Of a DNA stretch of 64,000 nt, positions 10,829 to 20,863 are shown in pieces. Origin of the DNA: Leucogyrophana mollusca (lineage: Eukaryota; Basidiomycota; Agaricomycetes; Boletales); assembly GCA_021014945.1 (NCBI GenBank), contig MU266402.1, positions 49,851 through 113,850 of the forward strand. The letters are read 5' to 3'. Position 1 is the first letter of the stretch; the number at the start of each line of letters is the position of its first letter. A model generated the notes under the pieces. It made no database searches. It had not been told where the DNA came from and saw only the letters and a list, made by a program, of their open reading frames with translations. The translations under genes were made by a program, and so were the position numbers.

Positions 10829-11477
10829 GGTGAGCTTTTCACTGCGTGTTGACTGAGGCTGGAGTTGAATCAAGGTCGCCGTCGTGATCAGGCCTTCAGG
10901 CGCCTAGTTTACTTGAGTTGTGGGGAAGGCGTAACTCCACAGCTGTGTTATCTTATAGCAGTGTTTATCTTATCTTATCTTCGTTGGGATCCACGCGCCT
11001 CGAGGGATCCTCAGCTTGCAAGTTAACCAATATGAAAGCACTAGTATTGCGCTTATAAACGATAGATCAATGGAAAAGGGCCAGGTAAGTCGTAACAGTC
11101 GTAAAGAGGTAGAGGTAGAGGTAGCGGAGAGGATCGATATCGAGCACCCCCAAGCCGGGCGCCGCGGCCAATCCAAGGGCCACGAGGGACGAAGAATGAA
11201 GGCGATGTAGGTAGGTAGAGTAAAGAGCAGTGGGAAGTATGTATATATGTGTGGACGGCAGACGTATTAGCAAATGTAGGTTCTCCGCGGGAATGCATTC
11301 CTGAGTACGTGAAACGTGAAATGTGAAATGTGGAGATGGAATGGGAAGGAGGAACGAGAAATCGATGTGGATTGCCAAGAATGAAGACGCAAAAAAAAGA
11401 AAAGAAGGAAGGAAGAGAGGGAGAAACAAATGCAAAATATGTGTGTAGATACCCCGAGACCCGCGCGTATGGCATCA
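10829..11477. other. Intergenic between divergently placed TenA copy 2 and the 3' end of the Rrm4-like gene
   Basis: Contains the copy 2 promoter (to about 10990). A short GAGGTA repeat at 11106-11122 and AG-rich sequence around 11390-11430 follow. No gene recognised. Confidence 0.5.
10946..10982 (-). promoter_or_regulatory. GATAA cluster upstream of TenA-like copy 2
   Basis: Read on the minus strand: CCCAACGAAGATAAGATAAG, one more GATAA, a short insert, then GATAACACAGCTGT. Four GATAA cores lie about 120 bp before the start at 10828. The block mirrors 5251-5286. One unit is interrupted by about 9 bp relative to copy 1. Confidence 0.55.
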
Positions 11478-14400
11478 TCACTTCCCGGCCTGTGCGGCCT
11501 GGAGAAGGAGCGCCTTTTCCTTTAGGACGGACGGGTAGCTGTTCATCAGGTGCGCGAGCGAGCGGAGGTCGTCTTGGTCCAGGAGGGCGATCGTGAGCTT
11601 CGGCTGCGTTGTGGCAAGGCAAAAACAGAGTAAACGAAAGGTCAAGGTCAGCGTGAATCTAGGCAAACGATGGGAAGACGTACAGCGCCTTTGATGCCGA
11701 ATGCCTTGATCGAACGCCACCTGAGATAAGGAGAATACGCAAGTCAGTTCGTCTGCAGGTTTGACGGCACAGCACAGAAGGAACACGGGCGCGGGAATGA
11801 TAGCGCTAAAACTCGACCAAAATGAAGAGTGAAACTCGGGCGCGAAATATCAGCGCCCAAGCCCCAAAGAAAAGCCCCAAATAGACGAAAGACCAAAAAA
11901 TAAGCACCACGTACAACTTATCGCCCAACTGCTGCTTCTGCGCCTGCACAGGCTTATCCTGCAGCCCGTCCACAAACTCGTCCGTCGCCTTCACCACCAG
12001 CGGGTCGGGCTTCGGGAGGGGGAGGCCCGTTGCCGACGATGAATTCGCGAGCTTGATGATCTCGAGCGCGGGGAGGCGTGCGAGGGACGCGATCGTGTGC
12101 GCTGACGGGGCCGGTACCGAGTCGTTGTTGCCCGGAGTGGCCGGCACGGGGGACGACGTCGCCGACGGGCCGCGCGACGAGAGGTCGGGCGTCTGCGGCG
12201 AGGTCAGCACAGCCGACGACGGCGCCACCTTCTTCGCCTGCGGTGTCACAGGCACCGGCGCCGAGTGCACCGACTGGCTCTCTTTCTCCTTCTCCTGCCT
12301 CTCCTTCTCCCCCGCGTCCTCCTCGCCGTCCTCGCTGTCGAGCACCATCTTCGCGTCCGCGATCTTCGCGCGCAGGACCTCCGCGTTGAAGAGACACATC
12401 GCGCGCTCGCGCTTCGGGAGGCTCATCAGGAGCTCCGTGAGCTCGCCCTGCCGCGCGGACTCGAGCTTCGCGACGGCGGCGGCCATGCGGTCGCGCTCGG
12501 ACGCGGGGGGCACGGAGCCGGACGGCGAGGACGTGCGCGGGGGCGTCGAGAGCGACGCGGGGATCGAGATCGGCGTGCTCGGGTGCTCGGGCGCGGACGC
12601 GGTGGCGTTCAGCGCGTTCGGGTCGAGGAGGCGCGAGTCCTGCGACGCGGAGCGCGTGGGCGGCGACGGGGGCTGCTGCGCCGCGCGCACGCCCGCGACC
12701 TGGTCGGCGAGCTTCGCGGGGTCCTGGATGGCGGAGACGACGTCGCTGAGGGAGAGCGCGACGAGCGCGTCGACGACGGTGCTGAGCTCGCCGGGGGGGA
12801 TGGGCGGCGTGGTGTCGGGGGAGAGGGTCTTGATCCGCCGGCTGAGCTCGCCCGTGAGGACTTCTTTGCGGACGACGGGGGAGAGCGCGGCGAGGTCGTC
12901 GTAGCGCATCGGGAGGTTGAGCGTTCCCGAGAGGGCAGCCTAGGCGGGCGTCAGCGCCACTCGGGTGCGGAAACGGACCCAGAAACGAGCACGTACGTTG
13001 TAATAGCTTCCCGACCCCCGCCGCCCCCTCTCCGGCCTGTTGTCGATGTGGCCGAGCACGGGCGACCCGAGCGCGGAGGGCGCGTGCCGCGGGCTCGAGA
13101 ACCCGCCCATGTAGCTCTCCCCGCCCTCGGACGCGGTGGGGCTCGTCGCGCCGCTGGCGCTTCGCGGGTGCCCGTTGTGCCCGAAGCGCTGGGCGAGCTT
13201 TTCTTGGCGGAGCTGCTTGGGCTCGTGCAGGCGGACGACGAGCTGCTTGGAGCCGAGGACGGCGCCGTTCATGGCGTGCATCGCTGCTGCGGCTGTGGGG
13301 CGGGTGAGTGAGTTGAGACGGAGCCCAGTGGGGGCACTTGCCTTGATCAGGCATTTGGTAGGAGACAAAGCCGAACCCGCGACTCTCGCCGTTTTCGTTC
13401 CGCATCACTCGAGCACTGTTTTGGGTATTCAGACGTGGTGCACCAGTCACAAGCAGGCGAACACCCTAACGCACCTGACGATCTGCCCGAACTACAGCCA
13501 CGACACCACCGTCAAAACGGGGCTTACACAAAGGGGTGCGGACATACCTGGCGGAAATGGGTGAACAATCCGTTGGAATCGATTTCGGGATCAAGGTTCT
13601 GGGTGGGTGGTCAGCGCGGGACCTTTACGAGTGAGGGTAGATGTACTTTGCAGAACAGATTGCATGGATCGATTAGTCCGCTATGGCTATTCGAACCGGG
13701 CCCGGAAAGAGGAGCGAGCTGGACCTGTTGGCCTGGTCCGTGAACGAACACAGAACTCCTCGCAGTTGCTGGATATGGATTCGCTCGGGGTGGAGAATAC
13801 TGCAGCACCGTCAGAGAAATGACAATATTCAGAGTCTGCCACACCCACCTGAGTAGGGTATGGAAATATCGACCCAGTAGGCACGAAGGTGGGTGCGTGT
13901 GCGCTAAATTCAGATGGACCCCCACTAGTCCTTCTCGGCTGATACACCTGCACGGCGATGTTCTGTCCCTCCACTTCCGAGCAATGCATCGCCTCTTCAG
14001 CTATCCGAGCATCATCTTCGCGCCAGAACTCCACCACGCCCGTGTCGCTGCCGAACCCGGTCTGCGTCCGTGCTGAGGCGAGGGCACCAAAGGGCCGGAA
14101 GAGGTCGTACAGCTGGAAGTCAGTGTACCCAACGGGGAGGTGCTTCACGAGACGCGGGAGGGCAGACGGGGGCGGGAGGGGTGTAGGTGGGGTGGTGGGC
14201 GGGTAGGGAGAGAGAACAAGGAATACGGGTGGCTGAAGACCGGGGATTGGACGCGACTGTAGAGTGGCGAGCGCCTTTTCCGCTATAATTTAATAAAAAC
14301 GGTACGTCATTAGGACCATGCCATCCGGCGCGCACGAAGCGGGGAATGCACCTTTCTCGAGGTACTTGAATTCTATGGTCCCAGCGAGTGGGCGATTAGA

Positions 14401-14571
14401 CCCGTCACGCGGGATATTGGGCCTGAAGGGCGCACATGACTGGAATGTCACTGCGAGGTTTTCGTCTGTGATATAAGGAGGCAGATTCGAGATATAGAGA
14501 AGGGGTTCGTGGAGATATGGGTGAGCCTCGCCACCCTCCTGCTGTTGTGGGGTGGAGTATCCGGTGGCCAT
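11478..14571 (-). CDS. rrm4: Rrm4-like RNA-binding protein (three RRMs, MLLE C-terminus)
   Basis: Ten exons in phase: 14352-14571, 13849-14282, 13647-13799, 13548-13598, 13475-13491, 13342-13415, 12997-13292, 11915-12939, 11684-11720, 11478-11603, giving 810 codons plus stop. RRM1 starts PLLYISNLPPYITDENLA; RRM2 contains RLVKHLPVGYTDFQLYDLF and TGVVEFW; RRM3 contains CNLFCKNLDPEID, RGFGFVSY and KQLVVRLHEPKQLRQEKLAQRF. A long Ser/Pro linker holds a helical block (RKEVLTGELSRRIKTL). The C-terminus is an MLLE/PABC-like domain: LGDKLWRSIKAFGIKGAPKL then LLDQDDLRSLAHLMNSYPSVLKEKA. In Ustilago maydis, Rrm4 carries mRNAs on moving endosomes along microtubules, binding adaptor Upa1 through MLLE; that role is inferred here from architecture. 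The 13293-13341 intron is GC-AG. An upstream coding exon may add 50 residues. Confidence 0.85.
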
Positions 14572-14695
14572 CTTTGATGATCAGTTAAAAGATGGCTATT
14601 AAATGTGTAATAGTCCTCCGGGGAGAAAAGTAGGGCTATAAAGACAGATTATTACAGCTCTGCAAGGATGAAAGGAAAGGACAAGGAATACATAC

Positions 14696-14845
14696 GATGG
14701 GGCCAAACCGACGGGCCTTGGGTTCTGAGCTTGAAGGTGTGGTCGACAGCCTTGAGTGAAACTGCAGGCCCTCAGAAAAATCAGGCGCGTGGTAAAATTT
14801 GTCAGCAGCGCGCCCCCCACCCTCGGCACCCGCCCACGAGCTCAC
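14696..14845 (-). other. Possible upstream coding exon of the Rrm4-like gene
   Basis: An ATG at 14845 opens 50 codons ending SEPKARRFGPI at a strong GTATGT donor (14691-14695), phase 0. The next acceptor, CAAAG just before 14571, would splice directly onto the ATG used above and keep the frame. The 124-bp intron is longer than its neighbours. If used, the protein gains 50 N-terminal residues and has 860 residues. Confidence 0.4.
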
Positions 14846-14959
14846 CAGTACCCGCCACGGCCAACGATACAGAAACGATTCAGATCGGACGCTGCCACTG
14901 AAATTATCGCCATTGTGATCACGAAGTCATCTCTGATCACTCGATGATCGGTTCAACTT

Positions 14960-16900
14960 CGCATTGGTGAATCTAGAATTCCCAGTCGAAGCATAGTTGC
15001 ACGGGACCGCCAGACAACGTTAGCGTTAATGTGGATAAGCTCTACTGATGCGGTTGCATTTATTGCGGACCAGGTGACACCTCTTGGTACCTCTTGGTAG
15101 TGTCTGCAACGTTAGCGGGCTGGCGCTGCGATCTGCTTGACTCCAACCGTCTCGGGAGGTCCTCACCCTCTGCAATTGTCGAGCAATCCAGCGTATTAAT
15201 ATTCACGTGCGTAGAATGCAATCTCCTCATGTACAGCCTCGGATCCTGACCTTTGTTGACGCTCACTGGATTGTATAGGGCTCCCGGAAACTCACGGATG
15301 TCCGTGCAAACGATTACCCGGCAACATCAACTTGTCACCAATGTGGTACAAGTTTCACTTCACGGTCGACCTCTGTCAGCATCCATTCAATTGAGAATCT
15401 CGAGCTTGTGAAGCCTCGTGTCCCCTCAATAGTACAGGAAATCGTACTTGCTACATTGGCCGCACCTTCTGTCCCGCCTTCATCCCGAACATATAGCCGT
15501 TAAGTTGCTCATATAATTGCAGCCGAGCTTGGTCACTTGCGGGGAGAACGTCAAGGCGTGGCTGCTTGTGAAAGCATATCAAAATGCCTAATGGCCGAAA
15601 GATCCCCGCTGGGGTGGATCTAGAACTCGCAATACTTTACCCACCTTTTGCCCTCACTAATGCACGTGACTATGTCGCAGACCATCACAACTTGGTCTCA
15701 ATGTCAATACGCAGGTGCGTACCGCGCATTCCGCCCTTGCATAGCATTGATCCGAGTCTTGTTAAGACCTGATCGACTTGTCTGGGTCGATTCGGGGTGC
15801 GGTCCGCGGCATTCGCCCAAACCAATTACCCGCGACGCAATCCTTGCACGGCGGTTTGCAAACCAGCGAGCGAAACTTTTGCTTCAAAGTCTTCTGTCAG
15901 CACAGACTCAATTGCGAACGTAGAGCTTGTGAAGACTCGTGTGTCCGCTCGACCGCACGAGAATCGGACCTCACCAGCCCTACCCTCTGTCCCGTGTTCA
16001 TCCCGAACCTATAGCCGTCAAGTTGCTGACCCAATTGCAGCCGACCTGGTTGCTTGCAAGGGAAAAGGTTGGACATGGTTTCTCTAAAAAAAAATCGAAA
16101 TGGGCCCCCAGACTAACGCACGTGACGCTGCGACCGCATCATTGCAACTAGAGCAACGTGGCTTCAGTACGCAGGTGCGTACAGAGTGTTCTTCCTCTGG
16201 ACAGCCTTGACCTGATTCTTTCTCAAAACATAAGTAATCGCCTTGTCCAGATTGCTTCGGGATGCGGTCCGCGGCAGAGCGCCCAAAACAATTACCCGCG
16301 ACACAATACTTGGCAGCGTATCATGTATGACGGTTTGCAAAGCAATGAGCGAAAACTTTTTCGTCGCCGTGCTCTGTCAGCGCATACCCATCGCCAACGT
16401 TGTCATCGTGTGTCTGCTCGACGGCATGTGAATCAAACTTTGCACCACAACCCTGTGTATGTGTTCTGTTCATCCCGAAGCTCCAATATCAAGTCGCCGG
16501 ACGCAATTGCAGCCGCAGTCGAGTGCTTACGAACGAGGCGACCTACGACACGGCTGCTTGTGAAAATTCATCAGGACGCCAAATAACTTAGAGATCGTTG
16601 AGGTTCTCATTGGTGGGTCTAGAATTCGCTCTGTTGAAAAATCGAACTTGATCACTTCCCCGTTGTATATCACGCATTATCCTAGTGTGTGGACCTAGAG
16701 CTGGATTTTATGGCCAGGTACTGTCTTGCCTGGATCGCTTCGGGAATTCGGATGCCCGCAACAATATTACCCACCGTTGCGATACATGTCACGGTAGCAT
16801 GAAAGGCGGTTTTCAAGAGCTCGTGAATCCCTAGCCTCTGTCAGCACCGACTCAATTGCGAACACTGAGCTTGTGAACGTTCGACGGCATGAGAACCGAA
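14960..16900. repeat. Degenerate tandem repeat, unit about 0.46-0.52 kb, four copies
   Basis: The anchor word CTGTCAGC recurs at 15373, 15894, 16374 and 16838 (spacings 521, 480, 464), each time with TCAATTG-GAA and GAGCTTGTGAA after it in three of four copies. A second anchor, ATTACCCG or ATTACCCA, precedes each by 50-80 bp. A third, TTCATCCCGAA, follows. CTAGAATTCG-like words mark the other end (14978, 15620, 16620). Stops occur in all frames, so it is unlikely to be coding. Confidence 0.7.
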
Positions 16901-17913
16901 CTCTGCGCGACAGTCCTGTGTCCTTTCATCCCGATGCCAACGTTTCCCCGTGTAGGCCGATATGCTTCTCCCCGCGGGGAGCCCGTTTTGATTTCCGGTG
17001 TGTCTCCGCCCTCGAGCAGGTCTTCTAAACGTGGGGTAAAATTCTTCGATGTCAGGATATTTTTCTTCGAGGTGCGGGTGCCGTCAATCGGGCGAGGCCT
17101 TTTGCTAGTTCTCCCGAGGACTGAGAGTCGAGTCCCTTTGTCCGACTTGTAGAAAAGCGGATATACATTCGATGCGGGCACCAGTCTTGTGATCGTGCCT
17201 CCTTCCGCCGACTTCCCACCGTCTGTCTCGGCTGTCTCTGTAGTGGGGGTGGTGGAGGTTTCAGGACAGCCTCTGCCCCACCTCCCGTTGGCGTTAGGGG
17301 TCAGCGTCACCTCATCTTCGGATCTCGTCCCGAAACCTCTTGCGCAACCGCCAGACATATGTTGACGTCTACGAACATCGTCATATTTCCCATCGTAGTT
17401 GATCCTGAAAGATCGGAACACAACGTTTGCGCAGCATAAACGACGCGCCCCGCGATAATGAGAAGCCCGTGCGGAAGTTCACGGTATGTCTGCTCGTTGC
17501 GACTTTCCCCGTTCCTCCGAGGGTGTCAAGCTGTATGACTTCACTATCATCTCTTTGGTTGCTTTGTCGCACATGAGACTTTCATACCTCGACGGTTTAT
17601 TTTTGGCGCCTCCACAAAGCAACCCATCTCCCTTAGTAGTCGCTGTCTGATCCCCGATTGCAAAATTTACTCGTGTGTAGATTCTCGCTTTGCTATCGTG
17701 ATAACTTTGTGATAACTTTTGAAGTTCAGATCCTCCGCTATGGTTTGCAGATGGGACGTGTTTCCCCTTCGGAGATGTGGATGGAGCTATTATTATATCA
17801 CAGGTACAGCCACGGGAACTCCATGTTGGGAAGGCGAAGGCTCGACACCACGAAGGCTTCCACACGCCATCTGCTACCTCCATCCGCGACTGCTGTTTCA
17901 ACCCCAGCGGCAT
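16852..17913 (-). other. Unrecognised minus-strand ORFs
   Basis: Two open frames (17913-17479, 144 codons; 17421-16852, 189 codons) overlap the last tandem repeat unit at their 3' end. Both are polar, the second rich in Thr/Glu/Arg with a KRPRP basic stretch. Splice sites that could join them exist, but I recognise no domain and see no start context. They could be a decayed gene or chance frames. No function is offered. Confidence 0.2.
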
Positions 17914-20863
17914 TTTTCGTCATTATAGCGAACAGTTAAGCGGGATACGTCTTCGTTGCTGCCTCTCATAAATCTCTAACCCAAAATCACTCTAGTCCAC
18001 TTCTGCAGCACCAATTTCTTCGTATCCGGGCACGCTGAGGTGCATTCGAGCGCTTACTACTCGAGGGGTCCGGAAGTACAATGATGCCACACCGTCCCTG
18101 GTATGGGTAGACAACTAGATCGATATTCAGATTCGTGATCTGGAGGGGCACCGCTCTCCACCGGTCATCCAATCCAGGCTTTTGGAGCTCACACCTCTAG
18201 GCTCCTCACGGCCGAGCATACTTCCTCCGAACTGATCTTCTGTTCCAAAAACAACGCCTGCGTCAGGGATTACGGTACCCCGGCGGGCATGCTTCCATAG
18301 GTAAAAATAGGCAACCTACGAAATGGAGGAGAAGTTGAGTGATCTATTTACAGGACGAGCGCTCTCCTTCCACACGTGGGGGCGTATCGGATAAGTAACA
18401 GATCTGGAGTCGATTCGACTTCCTTTGTCGGATCACAGCATTATCCTCGCAGGGCACGTTGTAGGCTTTGGTCAGCTTGGACATTTTTGTTCGCTCTTAC
18501 TGATGCGAGCTCGATCTGGTGTGTCCTAACTATAATGCAACTATTCCGATACTTTCTCCATGTTGATATCGGAGGTCTATGATACATGGGCGCGTCCGAT
18601 AGAACGGTGCTCGCCTTCCTGTGAAGCTCTTTGCGAGCTCTTCTGTGTTCCCTTCGAACCTGAAAATCCTATCGCACTTCCCAGGATTCTGTGCCTGTTG
18701 TACACATGGTGAAATGCGTATTGCGCGGTGCTCGTGGGCTGGCCATCCTAGACAACAGCAGTTCGCCGACCCATGTCTTCGGGTTTCGTTCGTATGGTCG
18801 CGATGAGCGCACGAGTCAAACCTTGAGATATTGGCATCAAATGCCTCACTCTGTTACCCAGTTTACTCCACCGGGTTGCTTGACGGGGATTGAGAACTTC
18901 AGTGACCTGCCCAAACCTTGATAGCAAAACGTACTACAGAAAGTCATCCCCGCTGCGAATTAGAAGTAGCTGATTTCATCCCATCAATGGTCACGAGGTC
19001 TACGGGATAGAGCGGGGAATGTAGCCGGAGATGAACCGAGTAAACGTTCGGGGGGAGCTTGTGAAATGCTCCTGCTGTGGCCCTACAACGCTGAGCATTG
19101 TGTTTCAGAAGGTGGTCACCCTGTTTCGGCCTGAGTAATTTTTCCGACAACTACGAACGATTTGCAACTGCAACGGAAATCGGGCAACGCAGGACACGCG
19201 GGCTGGGAAACGCAAATGAACATTGTATACATGAGTGGGTGTCCGCGGAACAGTAGATAACGTGAAAGGAGCAACACCGACGACCGTGTAAGCAGTTGAA
19301 GAAGTGATCCGTATCTGGCAGGGGGCTGCTTACATCTCCCAGCACTCCTCGAGGCAAACTCCTCGAGGCAAACTCCTTGTGGCGAGCAACACGATCTCTC
19401 TTGTCGACGGCACCAAAGTCACCGTATGCGGACGTGCGAGGAGCTTCGGCCCCCCCGGGTAAGGTTGGATCTTGGGGGTGCTACATTCTGTTCGGCGAGT
19501 CTGATGAAGTTCCCAATACATACATTCTTTTTGGCTGTTCTCTGACGACAGGTGCAATGGCAGAGCACCGAGTTGGGATGTGCCCTGGCAGGTGACAATG
19601 GAGCCGCGCGCTACCAAGGTTCTCCTCCTCAAGAATATTCCACTGGGTTAACCGTCTGAGATTTGAGATTTTCCAATTTCCCCCCGGCGTCACGGTCTGC
19701 CACTGCAAAGACAACAGAGCAGTTTGTACCCAGCGACAGATATGCGTTTACCTTTGTGATAGCCATCTATTTATGAGTCGGTCCATTGATCCGTGAGTGC
19801 AAAGGCTCCAGTCCTTTGACCTATCTGATCGGTCGTACCTGTGCACGCACGGCAGCGCTGCAAAAAACCTGCATTTCGAGTGTGAATAATCCTGGATCCC
19901 GCTCGCAGTCAGATCGTGAGATACTTACCGATGAGAATACAAGTACGAGAGTCGAGGTCAACTGGCGGCCGTCCTAGCCACGGCTCCATCGTTGTCTAGA
20001 TCTAAAGGGGCTGGCGGTCGGTCGTAATTGATCTAGTCGCAATCATGGGCAGCCCAACCTCCCACCTGCTCCAAATTACTCTTCGGGACTTGGGCCCAAC
20101 TGTCTGCCTTCTCAACGTCATAGATCCTTCAAGGGGCATGATCATAAATGCGACGGAGCTACAGAAACCGCTTTTGTACACTCACGTTGTTTCATAAATC
20201 AGATGTGGTGAATCAATTCCAGCGCTTCCATGAGGCTGCGGGGATCGATTGTATGCAAGTTGCGATATTCATAGCTGCTTCCTGCCATGGCGCGAGGTCC
20301 ACTTGCTAAATAAAAACGTCGAGTTCCTTGAATAACTCGTTCGACACGGGTATAGCCTATAGATAGCGGCAGAAGCGCAGGGGATGAAGTTCGTCCAAAG
20401 GGGACACAGTACACCTGTGACCGTCGCGAAACCTCCATATCGGTACAGTTTCGGTCACTAAACATCCAGCCTCTCGGCGTTCTCTCCAGCCTGAGATCAC
20501 GCAGGTGCAGCTTTCCCAGTTTCAAGCCATGGGCGTCCTCGGTGACTTTATCTTTTCTCTGCAAAATGCAAAAAATTACGAACCATGCCATATGTTCGTC
20601 CGTTATACTTGGCAATGCCGAGCGGAAGCATGTTCTCTCTCGCCCTGCGAGGTAACTGAACCCGCGACGGAGATTGGACTAGACCGTGCCGTAACTAATT
20701 TTTTTTTGTACCGACCCTTTCAAGGCTGAATGAAATAGTACGTTACACCGTAACGGGCCCGAGGCTCCAGAAACTATAAAAGCCTTCGTCTTGCCTCCAA
20801 TGCTTCTCCATTGCGCTTTGAAGCTCATAGGCTCATCGGACCTTACGCCTACACTCCTCAGAC
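17914..20863. other. Gene-poor island, 3 kb
   Basis: Only short open frames (100 codons or less) on either strand, none with a recognisable motif. A small direct repeat (CTCGAGGCAAACTC twice, 19347-19377) and no terminal repeats of a transposon were seen. About 20770-20863 is the proximal promoter of the oxalate decarboxylase gene (CTATAAAAG at 20774). Confidence 0.4.
20774..20782 (+). promoter_or_regulatory. TATA-like box of the oxalate decarboxylase gene
   Basis: CTATAAAAG lies about 90 bp before the ATG at 20864, a typical distance for a fungal secreted-enzyme gene. Confidence 0.5.

Noticed and set aside
11954..13450. 498-codon minus-strand ORF over the Rrm4-like gene, and the 348-codon plus-strand ORF at 12265-13311
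   Set aside because: Arg/Ala/Pro-rich readings of GC-rich exons in wrong frames. The correct frame encodes the RRM3 and linker sequence.
14846..20863. A retrotransposon or DNA transposon in the gene-poor island
   Set aside because: No reverse transcriptase, integrase or transposase motif, no LTR pair and no terminal inverted repeats could be found by eye.
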